From Fructobacillus americanaquae (GTDB lineage: Bacteria; Bacillota; Bacilli; Lactobacillales; Lactobacillaceae), in the NCBI RefSeq assembly GCF_024029775.1, contig NZ_CP097122.1:124001-188000 (forward strand): a stretch of DNA of 64,000 nt, read 5' to 3'. Under the pieces are notes generated by a model. The model was given only the letters and a program-made list of their open reading frames with translations, was not told the origin of the DNA and made no database searches. The position numbers were made by a program, and so were the translations under genes. Below, in pieces: positions 6,166-15,400 of the stretch; the stretch's first letter is position 1, and each line of letters begins with the position of its first letter.

Positions 6166-8716
6166 ATGCCTATTCAAACACAATCAATCAATGTGAAAAA
6201 TCACTTCAAAATGTATAAGGCTGGTAAGCATTGGCTCTATACCTCACTGGCAGCCGTTACTTTTATTTCTGGGGGAATTGGTCTTTCACAGTCAGCTAAT
6301 GCGGATGAGGTGTCACCAACTACAACAGCTCAAGGAACTAACAGCACAGTTCCAGCCGCTGAACATCAAGGGGAGATGAATCAAGTTAATGGCTTGAAAG
6401 ATACTCATAACGCCCTCAATCAAGCGGTTACGACGGCTCAAGCTGCTGGAGTTACCGTTACGGATCAAGGCACAACGACTAAAACCGTTACGCAAGATCA
6501 AGTGTCCAACGAACGTCAAGCGGTTAAGAACGATGAAACGACCCAAACAGCTCAAGTAAATCAGGCCACCGCCAATATTAATTCATTAAAGGATTCCAAC
6601 AAAAAGGTTAATGATGCTGCGACTGAGGCCCAAAATAGTGGCGTTATTTTAACCCAAGATAATACGGTTAAAAAAGATCCCCAAGATGCTGCTCAAGATG
6701 CTCAATCACAAGCTGATAATTTGAAGAAGTTGGCTGATGAGAAAAAAGCTGACAATGACTATGTTGCTCAAGCGCTCAAGGGAACTACTAATTACAACAA
6801 TCAACCATCAGAGGATAAAGGGGGCTTGAAGTTTGTAAATACTGGACAAAAACCAAAGGCTATCGTTTCTTCTGACTATGGTGATAAAAACACACCATTT
6901 TCTCAGATCCAAGTACCTAATTCCGTTAGCGTTGATGTTCAGCAGGGATCACAAGCCGGCACAAATGCCTCTCTAAAACCGTTTTTAGGTAAGACAAATG
7001 CTATTGATCCAAATGTTCCTTTCTTTACTACGAATTCAGGTGACACCTATCGGATTAATGGTTTATTTGTTACACCCACAGATGGCGGACCCAGTCAAAA
7101 TGCTTATCTGATTTACAAAGTGAACAGTGTTCAAAGTATTAATCCTAATAAGGGCAGTTACGTGGCTTTCCATGAAAGTCAAAACACCGGGAACGGTCAA
7201 GATCGAGGTGCTCATTCTCTAAGCATCTTCATTACCAATGCCTCCTATGCTGATATTGATGCTAAGCTCTATGCAGAAAACGGCCAACCGCTAAACATCA
7301 AAACGGCGATTACTTATAACGATATTGACATTGAACAGGGTATTCGCGAAAATTCTGGAAATATTGTTAATTTGACTTATTCTCACGATACTAAGGTCGC
7401 AGATGATGGAACTGTTTACTCCACTTCATCTCATGATTTGAATGGAAATGAAACCGACGAGGGTCAATATATTGCCATTGGCCAGGGAAATGATTTCTCT
7501 CATAAGTTCTATAACCCTTATACCAATCAAGTTGATCCAGATACAGGCAAGTGGGGTGTAAGTACTGATGGATATGATACTTTCCGTTATGATTTATTTG
7601 GTACTGATGATCGTTTAAAGACGGTTAGTCCTAAGGTCATTACAGGCAACTATCACTTATACGACCAAACGCAAGCAGTGACGGTTCACAAAACTGATTT
7701 ACAGTATCAACCAGTGGTTCAACCGTACAAGTCAGAAACCAATGAAGAAGATGAAAATAGCAACACCAAGCCTGTCATGCGTGGAGACATTGTTAAGTAT
7801 TACGTCAATCAAGATTAAACTGGTTATAAAGATGCTGATCTAACGGGGTCAACTATTGGCACAACCCCTGGTGCTTACGATAATTATGATGCTAAGACTA
7901 CCGCAAACAAAGGCACGGAAAAAACATATTTAATGCCGGAGGGGTATAAGTTTAACCCTGATACAGTAGCTCAAGACCTTAAGAAGGGGCGGTTGCTCGA
8001 CAACAATGAATTTGTTTATCAATATGACGATCAAGGTCATAAATTTACAGTAAACGCTAAAGATGCTCAAGACTTTTTAACAAAGTATATTCAAGCCGGC
8101 CGAACGTTGGTAACGACGTTTGATACAACTGTGAATGATGACGTTGATGGCGAAATTCAGAACACGGCCTACCAACTTGATTTTCAAAGCAAAACTGGCC
8201 GTTCATTCCAAACTGAAACTGTCCAAAATCCATTGCCCAAAATTAATCCTAAAAAGGATGTTGTGGCCGGTGTAGGGAACCGTTCAAGCTTAAATAATCA
8301 AACAATCGACTATGGTCAGTTGTTTGACTATGCTCTAGAATCCAGCACACGTCCTGCTAATTATGGTGGTAAGACAAACGAATGGTCAATTGATGATCAA
8401 ACCGACATCGTTCATGATTTACTAACAGGACAATACTCTGTGTTAAACACTGGCGGAGATCTAACAACGGAAGATGGTCAAAAGATTGTCAAGAACCAAA
8501 TTTTGGACCCAAGTTACTTCATAGCGGTGATGGATGGTCATGGAAAAATCTCACTTCAGGCAACTGATAAGTATCTTAAGCTTATTGATCTTCCTGATAA
8601 CAAAAAAGTACCGGTTCAATGGACAGCCCAGGAATCACATAAAAAAAGAATCCATAAATTGGATCCTTGACTATGACAAAAATAGGCAAGTCTTTTTAGT
8701 GACCACAAATTATTAA
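6166..8716 (+). pseudogene. Antigen I/II (GbpC/Spa-like) surface adhesin, broken by a nonsense codon and 3' loss
   Basis: A KxYKxGKxW signal peptide (KNHFKMYKAGKHW, residues 11-23, with a hydrophobic core to about 45) follows a good AAAGGAGA site. Residues about 70-205 are an alanine-rich coiled-coil repeat with the antigen I/II pattern (TTAQAAGVTVTDQ, later EAQNSGVILTQ). Residues about 220-530 match the V/GbpC lectin-like domain (PFFTTNSGDTYRINGLFVTP, then YNDIDIEQGIRENSG). TAA 7816-7818 interrupts the frame, which then continues unbroken into a C2/C3-like beta domain (GYKDADLTGSTIGTTPGAYD onward). An A7 run at 8641-8647 adds a probable frameshift; the alternative frame ends at 8716. No LPxTG or wall anchor follows, so the gene is 3'-truncated. 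The intact ancestor would have bound glucans or salivary/plant ligands. Confidence 0.82.
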
Positions 8717-8973
8717 AAATTTAAAAACCTTGCTATAATCTGCTTTAACAAGGTTATATCAGAAAAAAATTTAGACTGTTGCATTAGGGGTTGACATACA
8801 TAAATTGGCCCTTAACTTTCGATAATATATATTATGTAAAGTAAAGAATTTTATATAAGCATTCTTTATCGCTTGGAATAACTTATTTTATCGAATATCT
8901 GTTTGGATTACCAACGCAAAAAGCCCAGCCATCTTTGACTGGGTTTTCTTTATGTATTGGTGTTGTTATGCCT
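8717..8973. other. AT-rich intergenic stretch downstream of the adhesin remnant
   Basis: No ORF with coding character was seen. It contains a short inverted repeat (ACCTTG..CAAGGT near 8727-8755), a TTGACA without a well-spaced -10 box near 8793, a small AAGAAT/ATTCTT hairpin near 8844-8868, and a terminator at 8918-8952. The left inverted repeat of the neighbouring IS30 could not be identified. Confidence 0.5.
8918..8952 (+). terminator. Rho-independent terminator
   Basis: The stem GCCCAG..CTGGGT is flanked by an A-run upstream and TTTTCTTT downstream. It probably ended the original adhesin gene, and could also work on the opposite strand after the IS30 transposase. Confidence 0.7.
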
Positions 8974-10034
8974 TTAACTCAGTATCGTTGCTAGATTAAT
9001 GTTGCGATACTGACAATGACGCTTAAAAGCTTGCAAACGGCTCATATAGCGATGGATACGCATTGGACGTGTGTTGATACTCATAACACTTTCATTAAGC
9101 TCAGATTGGCTCACCTTAGCGAAGTCTGTCTTTTTTGGATAATACTCCCGTAAGAGCTTATTAAAGTTCTCATTGGATCCACGTTCGTATGGTGAATACG
9201 CATGGGCAAAGTAATATTTGACCTTGTTTTTTTAGAACATGTCTAGTTTGTAAAGCGATGAACTCAGACCCGCGATCACAAGTAACGCTATCGACGCAAC
9301 CTTGATATTTTAAGCAAAATTGTTCAATGGCTTTGCTCACTGTATAAGCGGACTTATTTTTTTACAACCATTGAAACGGCGTATCGGCTAAAGCGTTCTA
9401 CAAAAGTTAACAACAAGTGATTGGATTGACGAGACTCCACACCGTCGAGTTCCCAATGGCCAAAACGGTTACGATTTTCAATCACACTTGGTCGAAACTC
9501 AATGGAATACTGGTGTGTCGCTCGTTTCTGATCTTCTTTTTTCAGATAAAGACTCTTTCGTTCGCTCCAACTTAACGCTCGCTTATGATACCGTTGTAGC
9601 TTGCCTTTATCTCGCAAGACCCAGTAATCGAGGCCTTTGATCCTTTTATGATTCACCCAGTTGTAGATGGTTTTGAAAGACACACCTGCTCGTAACGGCC
9701 CCTTGGCGATTTGCTCGGGTGACCACTTGTGTTCGAGGATGTATTCTTTGATGAGCTGTTCTCGTCGGGGTGTTAACTTAGCTAGGGATTTCTTTTTGTT
9801 CCGTTGCTTTTGGTCAGCTAACGTTTGCCCCTCAATGGCTCGATACATTCTTCTAGATATATGTGTACTTACTTTTCTACCCATTGTAGCGTGAAGTGTT
9901 GTTCGCTGAATTTTTTTGGTAATAGCGGCTTTTGAGTAACCAATGGTCTTAGCAATAAAGCTTAAAGTATGACCTTCTTTTAACATGGTTTCAATTTGAA
10001 CACGTTGTGCCAATTTTAAATGTTTTTGTCCCAT
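8974..10034 (-). pseudogene. IS30-family transposase with two frameshifts
   Basis: The first 226 residues (MGQKHLKLAQRVQIETMLKE onward) contain the IS30 N-terminal helix-turn-helix, the central KLTPRREQLIKEYILEHKWS and KTIYNWVNHKRIKG blocks, and the first catalytic Asp in HWELDGVESR. The frame fails in an A7 run (MVVKK then stop at 9354). The next frame restores NKSAYTVSKAIEQFCLKYQG and the second Asp in VTCDRGSEF. A second A7 run breaks it again before YYFAHAYSPYERGSNENFNK, which carries the catalytic Glu, and the protein would end at 8974. The start at 10034 has GGGAGA upstream, and a TGCTATAAT extended -10 lies near 10098. The transposase is inactive as written unless frameshifting is programmed. 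Element ends were not resolved. Confidence 0.85.
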
Positions 10035-10118
10035 TATCATTCTCCCGTTATTTTGCGTTAAACAGCCAATCTGTTTTCGCGATTACATACAGAAAAAATT
10101 ATAGCAAAGCATGGAAAA

Positions 10119-10146
10119 GCCCCTCGCCTTCTCTTGGGCGTGGGGC
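10119..10146 (-). terminator. Strong GC-rich hairpin upstream of the IS30 transposase
   Basis: GCCCC-x-CGC pairs with GCG-x-GGGGC, and on the minus strand the stem is followed by TTTT. It could stop read-through into the transposase gene. Confidence 0.55.
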
Positions 10147-10175
10147 TCTTTGGGGAATACTTTTGAATAGGCAAC

Positions 10176-10204
10176 AAAAAAGGCCTCAAACGAGACCTCT
10201 TTTT
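10176..10204. terminator. Bidirectional terminator hairpin
   Basis: An A-run, the stem AGGCCTC..GAGACCT and a T-run (TCTTTTT) are arranged symmetrically. On the minus strand it follows the 20-residue peptide ORF by about 40 bases. Confidence 0.7.
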
Positions 10205-10241
10205 GTTTCAAATATAAAAAATCCAGTCACATACATTTACT

Positions 10242-10304
10242 TTAGACGGTAACTGTGAATGGAGCAAAACCTGGTAGTGATAAACTACCAAACTTATTAA
10301 CCAT
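10242..10304 (-). CDS. Possible 20-residue peptide
   Basis: A minus-strand ORF encodes MVNKFGSLSLPGFAPFTVTV. TAGGAAAT lies about 10 bases before the ATG, and a terminator follows the stop (10176-10204), so it resembles a small independent or leader-type transcription unit. The peptide is hydrophobic and Pro/Phe/Gly-rich, without Cys. It lies downstream of the EamA transporter gene on the same strand, separated by a terminator-like hairpin and an AT-rich inverted repeat. It could be a secreted or signalling peptide, but such a short ORF may arise by chance. Confidence 0.3.
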   Translation of the reverse strand: MVNKFGSLSLPGFAPFTVTV

Positions 10305-10325
10305 AATGTAATTTCCTATTCTTTC

Positions 10326-10355
10326 TTATATTTAAATAAAAATATTTAAATATAA
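10326..10355. repeat. Perfect AT-only inverted repeat
   Basis: Two 13-base arms (TTATATTTAAATA and its exact complement) flank a 4-base loop, between the EamA gene and the small peptide ORF. It may be a regulator site or simply part of the terminator region. Confidence 0.6.
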
Positions 10356-10378
10356 AAGTCCTCACAAAGCGTGTAGAC
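10352..10378 (-). terminator. Probable terminator of the EamA gene
   Basis: On the minus strand GTC-xx-CAC pairs with GTG-xx-GAC, followed by TTTTAT. It begins about 10 bases after the EamA stop codon. The stem has an internal mismatch, so it is of moderate strength. Confidence 0.5.
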
Positions 10379-10387
10379 AATTATTAA

Positions 10388-11311
10388 CTATTTTTTTGCT
10401 ATTTTTAATATTTTTTGTATTTTAAACTTTTGCGTTGGCCACACTTGTAAAAAAGCAGTTAAAATAATCAAGAAAGCGCCGACAATTTCAATGAAACTAA
10501 GATGCAAGTGAAGCAGAATTACAGAGAGAACCGTCGCTGTTAGTGGCTCAAACGCACTTAGTACACCAGTAATAGCAGGTTCAATAAATTTTAAACTAAG
10601 TAAATAAAATAAATAAGATAAAATTGTTCCAAAAATAATTATAAATGCTAATGATAAAGCAATTTTCCAATTAAATACCGTTAATTGATGGGTACTGACT
10701 ATTGGAATAAAAGGTATACTCCCTAAAAGCATAGCCCAACCTACAACTATTAAAGAGCTAAACTTGCTCAACAAATTTTTAGGAATTAAGGTATATGAAG
10801 CTTGACTAAGTCCAGCCAATAGTCCCCAAAAAACTGCAATAGGAGCCAACGACAATGCATTTAGATGCCCTTTAGTTACCAACAAAATTGTACCGATCAT
10901 GGCAATAATAATTGAAATACAGTCTATTCTACGGGGAAGTTTTAATTGTCTTAATGCAATAAAAATTATAATGAAAAGAGGCCCAGTGAATTGTAAAATA
11001 GTAGCAGTTGCAGCATTTCCATACTTAATTGCCATAAAGTATGTGAATTGTGATGGTAGCATTCCCAAAAATGCAAAAGCCAACAGTAACATAACACTGT
11101 CTTTATGTCGCCAAATGTTTAGTATAGGTTCTTTTTTAACAAATAACACAAATGCTAAGAGTAGAAAACCTGATGTTAATAACCTCATTCCTACTAACCA
11201 CTGAGGAGATACATTATAATTTTGAAACAAAAACTGAGCTGCTGTTCCCGCAGCACCCCAAAATAATGAACCAATGATTGCTAACCAAATACCTACTGAA
11301 CTATTTTTCAT
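10388..11311 (-). CDS. EamA/DMT-family transporter
   Basis: This 307-residue integral membrane protein has ten predicted helices in two EamA halves of about 140 residues each. The first half opens SSVGIWLAIIGSLFWGAAGT and the second begins near residue 150 with LAPIAVFWGLLAGLSQASYT. The glycine/alanine-rich helices and the late motif EPLTATVLSVILLH (E-P-x-x-A) are typical of the drug/metabolite transporter superfamily. It ends in a basic cytoplasmic tail. The start at 11311 has TGGAG eight bases upstream, and TTACTG/CATAAT spaced by 18 bases may be its promoter. It is not in an operon with any recognisable enzyme, so the exported metabolite is unknown. Confidence 0.9.
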   Translation of the reverse strand: MKNSSVGIWLAIIGSLFWGAAGTAAQFLFQNYNVSPQWLVGMRLLTSGFLLLAFVLFVKKEPILNIWRHKDSVMLLLAFAFLGMLPSQFTYFMAIKYGNAATATILQFTGPLFIIIFIALRQLKLPRRIDCISIIIAMIGTILLVTKGHLNALSLAPIAVFWGLLAGLSQASYTLIPKNLLSKFSSLIVVGWAMLLGSIPFIPIVSTHQLTVFNWKIALSLAFIIIFGTILSYLFYLLSLKFIEPAITGVLSAFEPLTATVLSVILLHLHLSFIEIVGAFLIILTAFLQVWPTQKFKIQKILKIAKK

Positions 11312-11458
11312 TGCTTATACTCCATAAATTATGATAGTACATGATATGCTACAGTAACTTTACTATCCTATCAATATTTTTATTAATAATTTATGAAATA
11401 TATATTCTCAGTTTTTTGGTCGTTTAACATTTATCCTGCAAGAGAACGATAAATTCTT

Positions 11459-12345
11459 CTAGATAAAAGAGCTATTATTTTGATCAGGTAGGTAGACTCC
11501 TTTCAACCCATCTTGATAACCAGCTTTAGCAGCGGCTAAGGTTTTAATGACTGTCGTATCACTTAATGAAGGGATCTCTTGTTCAGTACTCAAAAGTGTC
11601 AAAGCATTTTGAACTGCTTTAGATGCCCTAAATCCAGACATAAAGCTCAGATCATTTAACTGATCAGTCGAAAGCTGTTCTACTCCATTCGTTTCTCCAT
11701 ATTGGTAACCATCATGAGCATATTGATACCCATATTGACTCAAATCATTTTTAACTGATTCATACTTTTCCCATCAATAAAGGCTTGCCGATGAGTTGGC
11801 GAGCTTGCAGATAAGCTAGTTGATAAGATTGTTGATAAAAACTACTTTGATTGTGAATATCAATCTTTTTATTATTCACGTTCATAGCCCCATTAAAGCT
11901 AAGTTCTCCACCATTCTTGGCATCATCAGCAACCATTTGATAAACAGTCTGATATGCCTGACTATGTTGAGTTAAATTAGGAATCCCCATCGAATTTCGG
12001 TTCAAATTAACCGCATCCTTGGCATCCTGATAGGCATCTTTCCGATTTCTGTCAAGACCAGTATCTGACCCAATGACTTGGTTATCTGCGTCTTCTAACC
12101 CTTTCTTAACTTCTTCATAAGCGCGAAAACCACTCATAAAGTCTTGATCATTTTTTGTTCTTCTGTTAATTCTTTTTCGGATCTATTCATCGCAATATGA
12201 AATCCGTCTTTAGCCAATTCATAACCCAATTGACCAGCCCGATCTGAAATTGATGAACCCTTGAAAGCGGTTGTTCCCGTTAGGAAAGCCTGCGCTCCTA
12301 TACTTTAAAAGCATCTTGAGCCAGTTGGTAAGATTGAGCTAATCA
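11459..12345 (-). pseudogene. Internal fragment of a giant Tyr/Gln/Ala-repeat surface protein
   Basis: Three minus-strand frame segments read in order as a decayed paralog of the giant protein at 51122-61561. About 12345-12145 gives GAQAFLTGTTAFKGSSISDR; 12137-11760 gives FMSGFRAYEEVKKGLEDADN; 11743-11459 gives QYGYQYAHDGYQYGETNGVE. The same order of motifs occurs in the intact giant near 54.3-53.4 kb (GYEAAESGYQIA, FMLGFKAYKEVQKG, YQYGYQQAQAGYLAA). At least two frameshifts separate the segments, and both the 5' and 3' parts of the gene are gone. It lies just downstream of the 4.8-kresidue giant, mirroring the order of the two gene types near 62 kb. Confidence 0.8.
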
Positions 12346-12450
12346 CTTTCACTAATTTTTAAACATATCATTCAAACAATAATCAGATCGAGCTTTTCTA
12401 ATCAGTGCCTGATTAGTTGATAACAAATCCAATTCAATTAATTATTAAAC

Positions 12451-12481
12451 ATAAAAACCACGGGGATAAAATCTCCGTGGT
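12451..12481 (-). terminator. Terminator of the 4.8-kresidue giant gene
   Basis: CCACGGAGA..CCCCGTGG forms a stem followed by TTTTTA on the minus strand. A closely similar hairpin lies at 61954-61984 behind the paralogous gene remnant. Confidence 0.85.
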
Positions 12482-12492
12482 ACGCCTCTCAC

Positions 12493-15400
12493 TTATTTTA
12501 TTACCCGACGTTTTTCATTCATTAATTCAAACCAGAAAATAATTGATGAAAGTAAGAGAGGTAATTCAAAACTTGAATTGTTAGTACGCCCCGTTTCTGG
12601 CAAAACCAGAAAGCGTTGACGACTTAACCAAGAATGCCAGACTCGACTATCTTGATATAAAGTTTGCATTGTTTGCACAATGTTTTGCTGCTGTCTAATA
12701 ATTTCGTCTGCCGACTTACTTTCCTTAATCAAAGCATGCTGAGCTTGTAGCCAACGATCCATCCTGGTTAATATGGATTGTTTATCTTGTTCAGTCAGAT
12801 TTACATCAGCTTGAATTTCTCGACGAAGCAAAGACTCTTTATCTAAAATCCAGTGCCAACTTTGATGCTGTTGATCATTTAACGAACGACCGATTTGGTG
12901 AACATTATTAACCTTAATTTGAGCCGACTGAACAAAGTTCACTACATCTTGAGCTAAATTCAAATCAGATACTTTCTGTAGTTCATACTTCAAAAGAAAG
13001 TTTAACTCTTCAACCTGCCGATCTTTTTCCCCCTGATTCAAAGTGGAATCGTTATTAATTACTAATGTTTGGGATTGAACTAGGTCCAATAAGAGATTCT
13101 TAGCCGACTTAATCCGATCTGATAGCGATAGTATAGCCGACCGGTGCCCCTGCAAGATATCCGTTTTTAGAGTTGGCATTTCCTGAATATCACTCAACTC
13201 ATCAGCGTTTTTACAGTAAGCTATTTGATCAGCCGTTTTCGCTACTGCCTGACTCACCGAATTAACTTGTTGTTCCTTTTCCGCATCAGTCAGACTAGAA
13301 TCAGATTGGATATCAGCAATTACTTGATTGGATCGTTCAAAAATCAACTGTTCAGCCTCATTCTTTTGGTCCGAGAGAGCCAAAACATCTTGAAAATTGG
13401 TAGCGTCTCGGATTCCCTCTAACAGTATCAATGCGTTTTGAACATCCGTTACCCCGTCACTATTCAATGCCTGGTCAATTCCTTGATCTACTCTCTTTTG
13501 ATTTTGGATAATTAACTGAATTCGACTCTCCTTTTGGTTTTGACGAAGGTCAACACTCTTTTTCAAAAGCTTAATAGCTTTTTTAGCAAAATCACCTAGA
13601 ATATGTTTAATAATTTCTTTTTGCTGGGACAATGGAACCACATTTGAAAAATCTGTTTGTCGGTCTATTTCGTAGCTAAGTGTAAAATTAGTGGTAACTG
13701 AAGATAAAGAATCACTATTTTTAACCCAATTAACTCTAGATTCAGCGGTTATCAAAGCATTTTTCAAAATATTAACTCGTTCGCTTTTTTCAAATCGACT
13801 CAAATTAACATTTGCCTCAACTTTTCTAATTGCTTCATTTACTTGTTGTGCAAAGCTAGCTTGAACCACTTGCTTCTGTTGATCCAACGATATAATACCA
13901 GAAAAATCAGTCATCTCATTAACTATCGTTTGAAACTGTGATGTTTCCACCGCATGATTCAGGTCTTCACGATTTTTTGCATCAGATAATGACTGATCAT
14001 ATTGGCCTTGAGCTTGCCGAATAAGCCGAATCCGTCGATTTTTTTCATCACTTCGCAGGTTAACATTATTTTCAACCTGAGCTATCGCTTGATCAACCAA
14101 ACGACTAAGTTCAGCCTGATAACCACTCTGCACAATTTGGTAAGCAGTAATCTGACTGAAATCAGTTTGACTGCTGATTTCTGAAACAACTTTAGGTGTG
14201 ACTACTGCAAGCTGATCGTTTAAGTCGTCACTGTTATTAACTTTCTTAATCACATTTACAGCTGACTTTAAAGTAACATCAATTGCTTGGCACCTCTCAT
14301 CTCGCTGCTTTTCTGTTAAATCTGGATTTCGGTCTATTTGCTCTTTTGCAGCTTCAACTTGTTCACTTAGAGCACTAATAGCAGTCTGCTTTTGATCTGA
14401 TAAAGAAGGGACCTTACTAAAATCGGTTTGTGATTGAATCACAGCATCAAATTCAGTACTATGGCTAACCGCATTTACCTGATCACTATTACTAGACTGG
14501 ATTACGCTCTGTTGTGCATTCAACAAAGCTTGGTTAATCTTATTAATTCGATTTTGTTGATCATTTGTAGTCAAAGCTGAATTATTTTGGATATCTTGAC
14601 TTGCTTTTTTAACTATCTCAGCTAAACTATTTTTCACTTGATCTTGTTGATCAGTCAAACTAGGAATACCACTGAAATCAGTTTGCAGACTAAGGATTTG
14701 TTCGAGTGCTGGGTTAGCCGTCACCGCAATAACAGAATCACTATCCTTAGCAGCAGATAGCCGTTGATGGAACGCTTTTTGTGCTAACAAAATTGCTTGT
14801 TCTCGCTGCGTCTTATCTGCCTGTGTTAATTTATCCTCCTGATCAATCATTTGAAGAGCTGATGTAACTTGCTGGTCTATTGCTTGGCTAGAAATCAGCT
14901 TTTGATCGGCCAATGCTTTAACACCAGTGAAATCAGTGCCCATGCCAATCGCCTTCATCAAAATTGGATTACTAGTTGCTTGACTTACTTGATCACTATT
15001 TTTAGCAGTAGTAATCAAGCTATCCAAATTTTTCTGAGCCTGAATAATCATCTGTATTCGGCTATCCCGACTGGCCTGTTCTAGATCCACATTATTTTGA
15101 ATTATTTTAATTGCGTCCTGACTTCGAATATTAAATTCGTCTTTAGCATCCTTCTTTTGCTGATCAAGACTTAATATCCCGTTCAAACTCAGTACTCTAT
15201 CTAAGACAACTTTCATACGAGCATCTTCCGCAATTCTCGTTTTCTGCAAACCATCACTATCTGTAGCATTCGATAATTCTTGATTAATCTGATTTTGCAA
15301 ATTTCGCAAATCATCAATTCGCTGATTCTGATCCTCCTTTTTTAATGCCTCATAGGACACAATCTTATCAATTGCAATTTGAACCTGATCTGTAAACTTT

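Noticed and set aside
8780-8840. TTGACA with a distant ATAATATA as a promoter
   Set aside because: Spacing is about 25 bases, too long for a sigma-A promoter, and no plus-strand gene follows.
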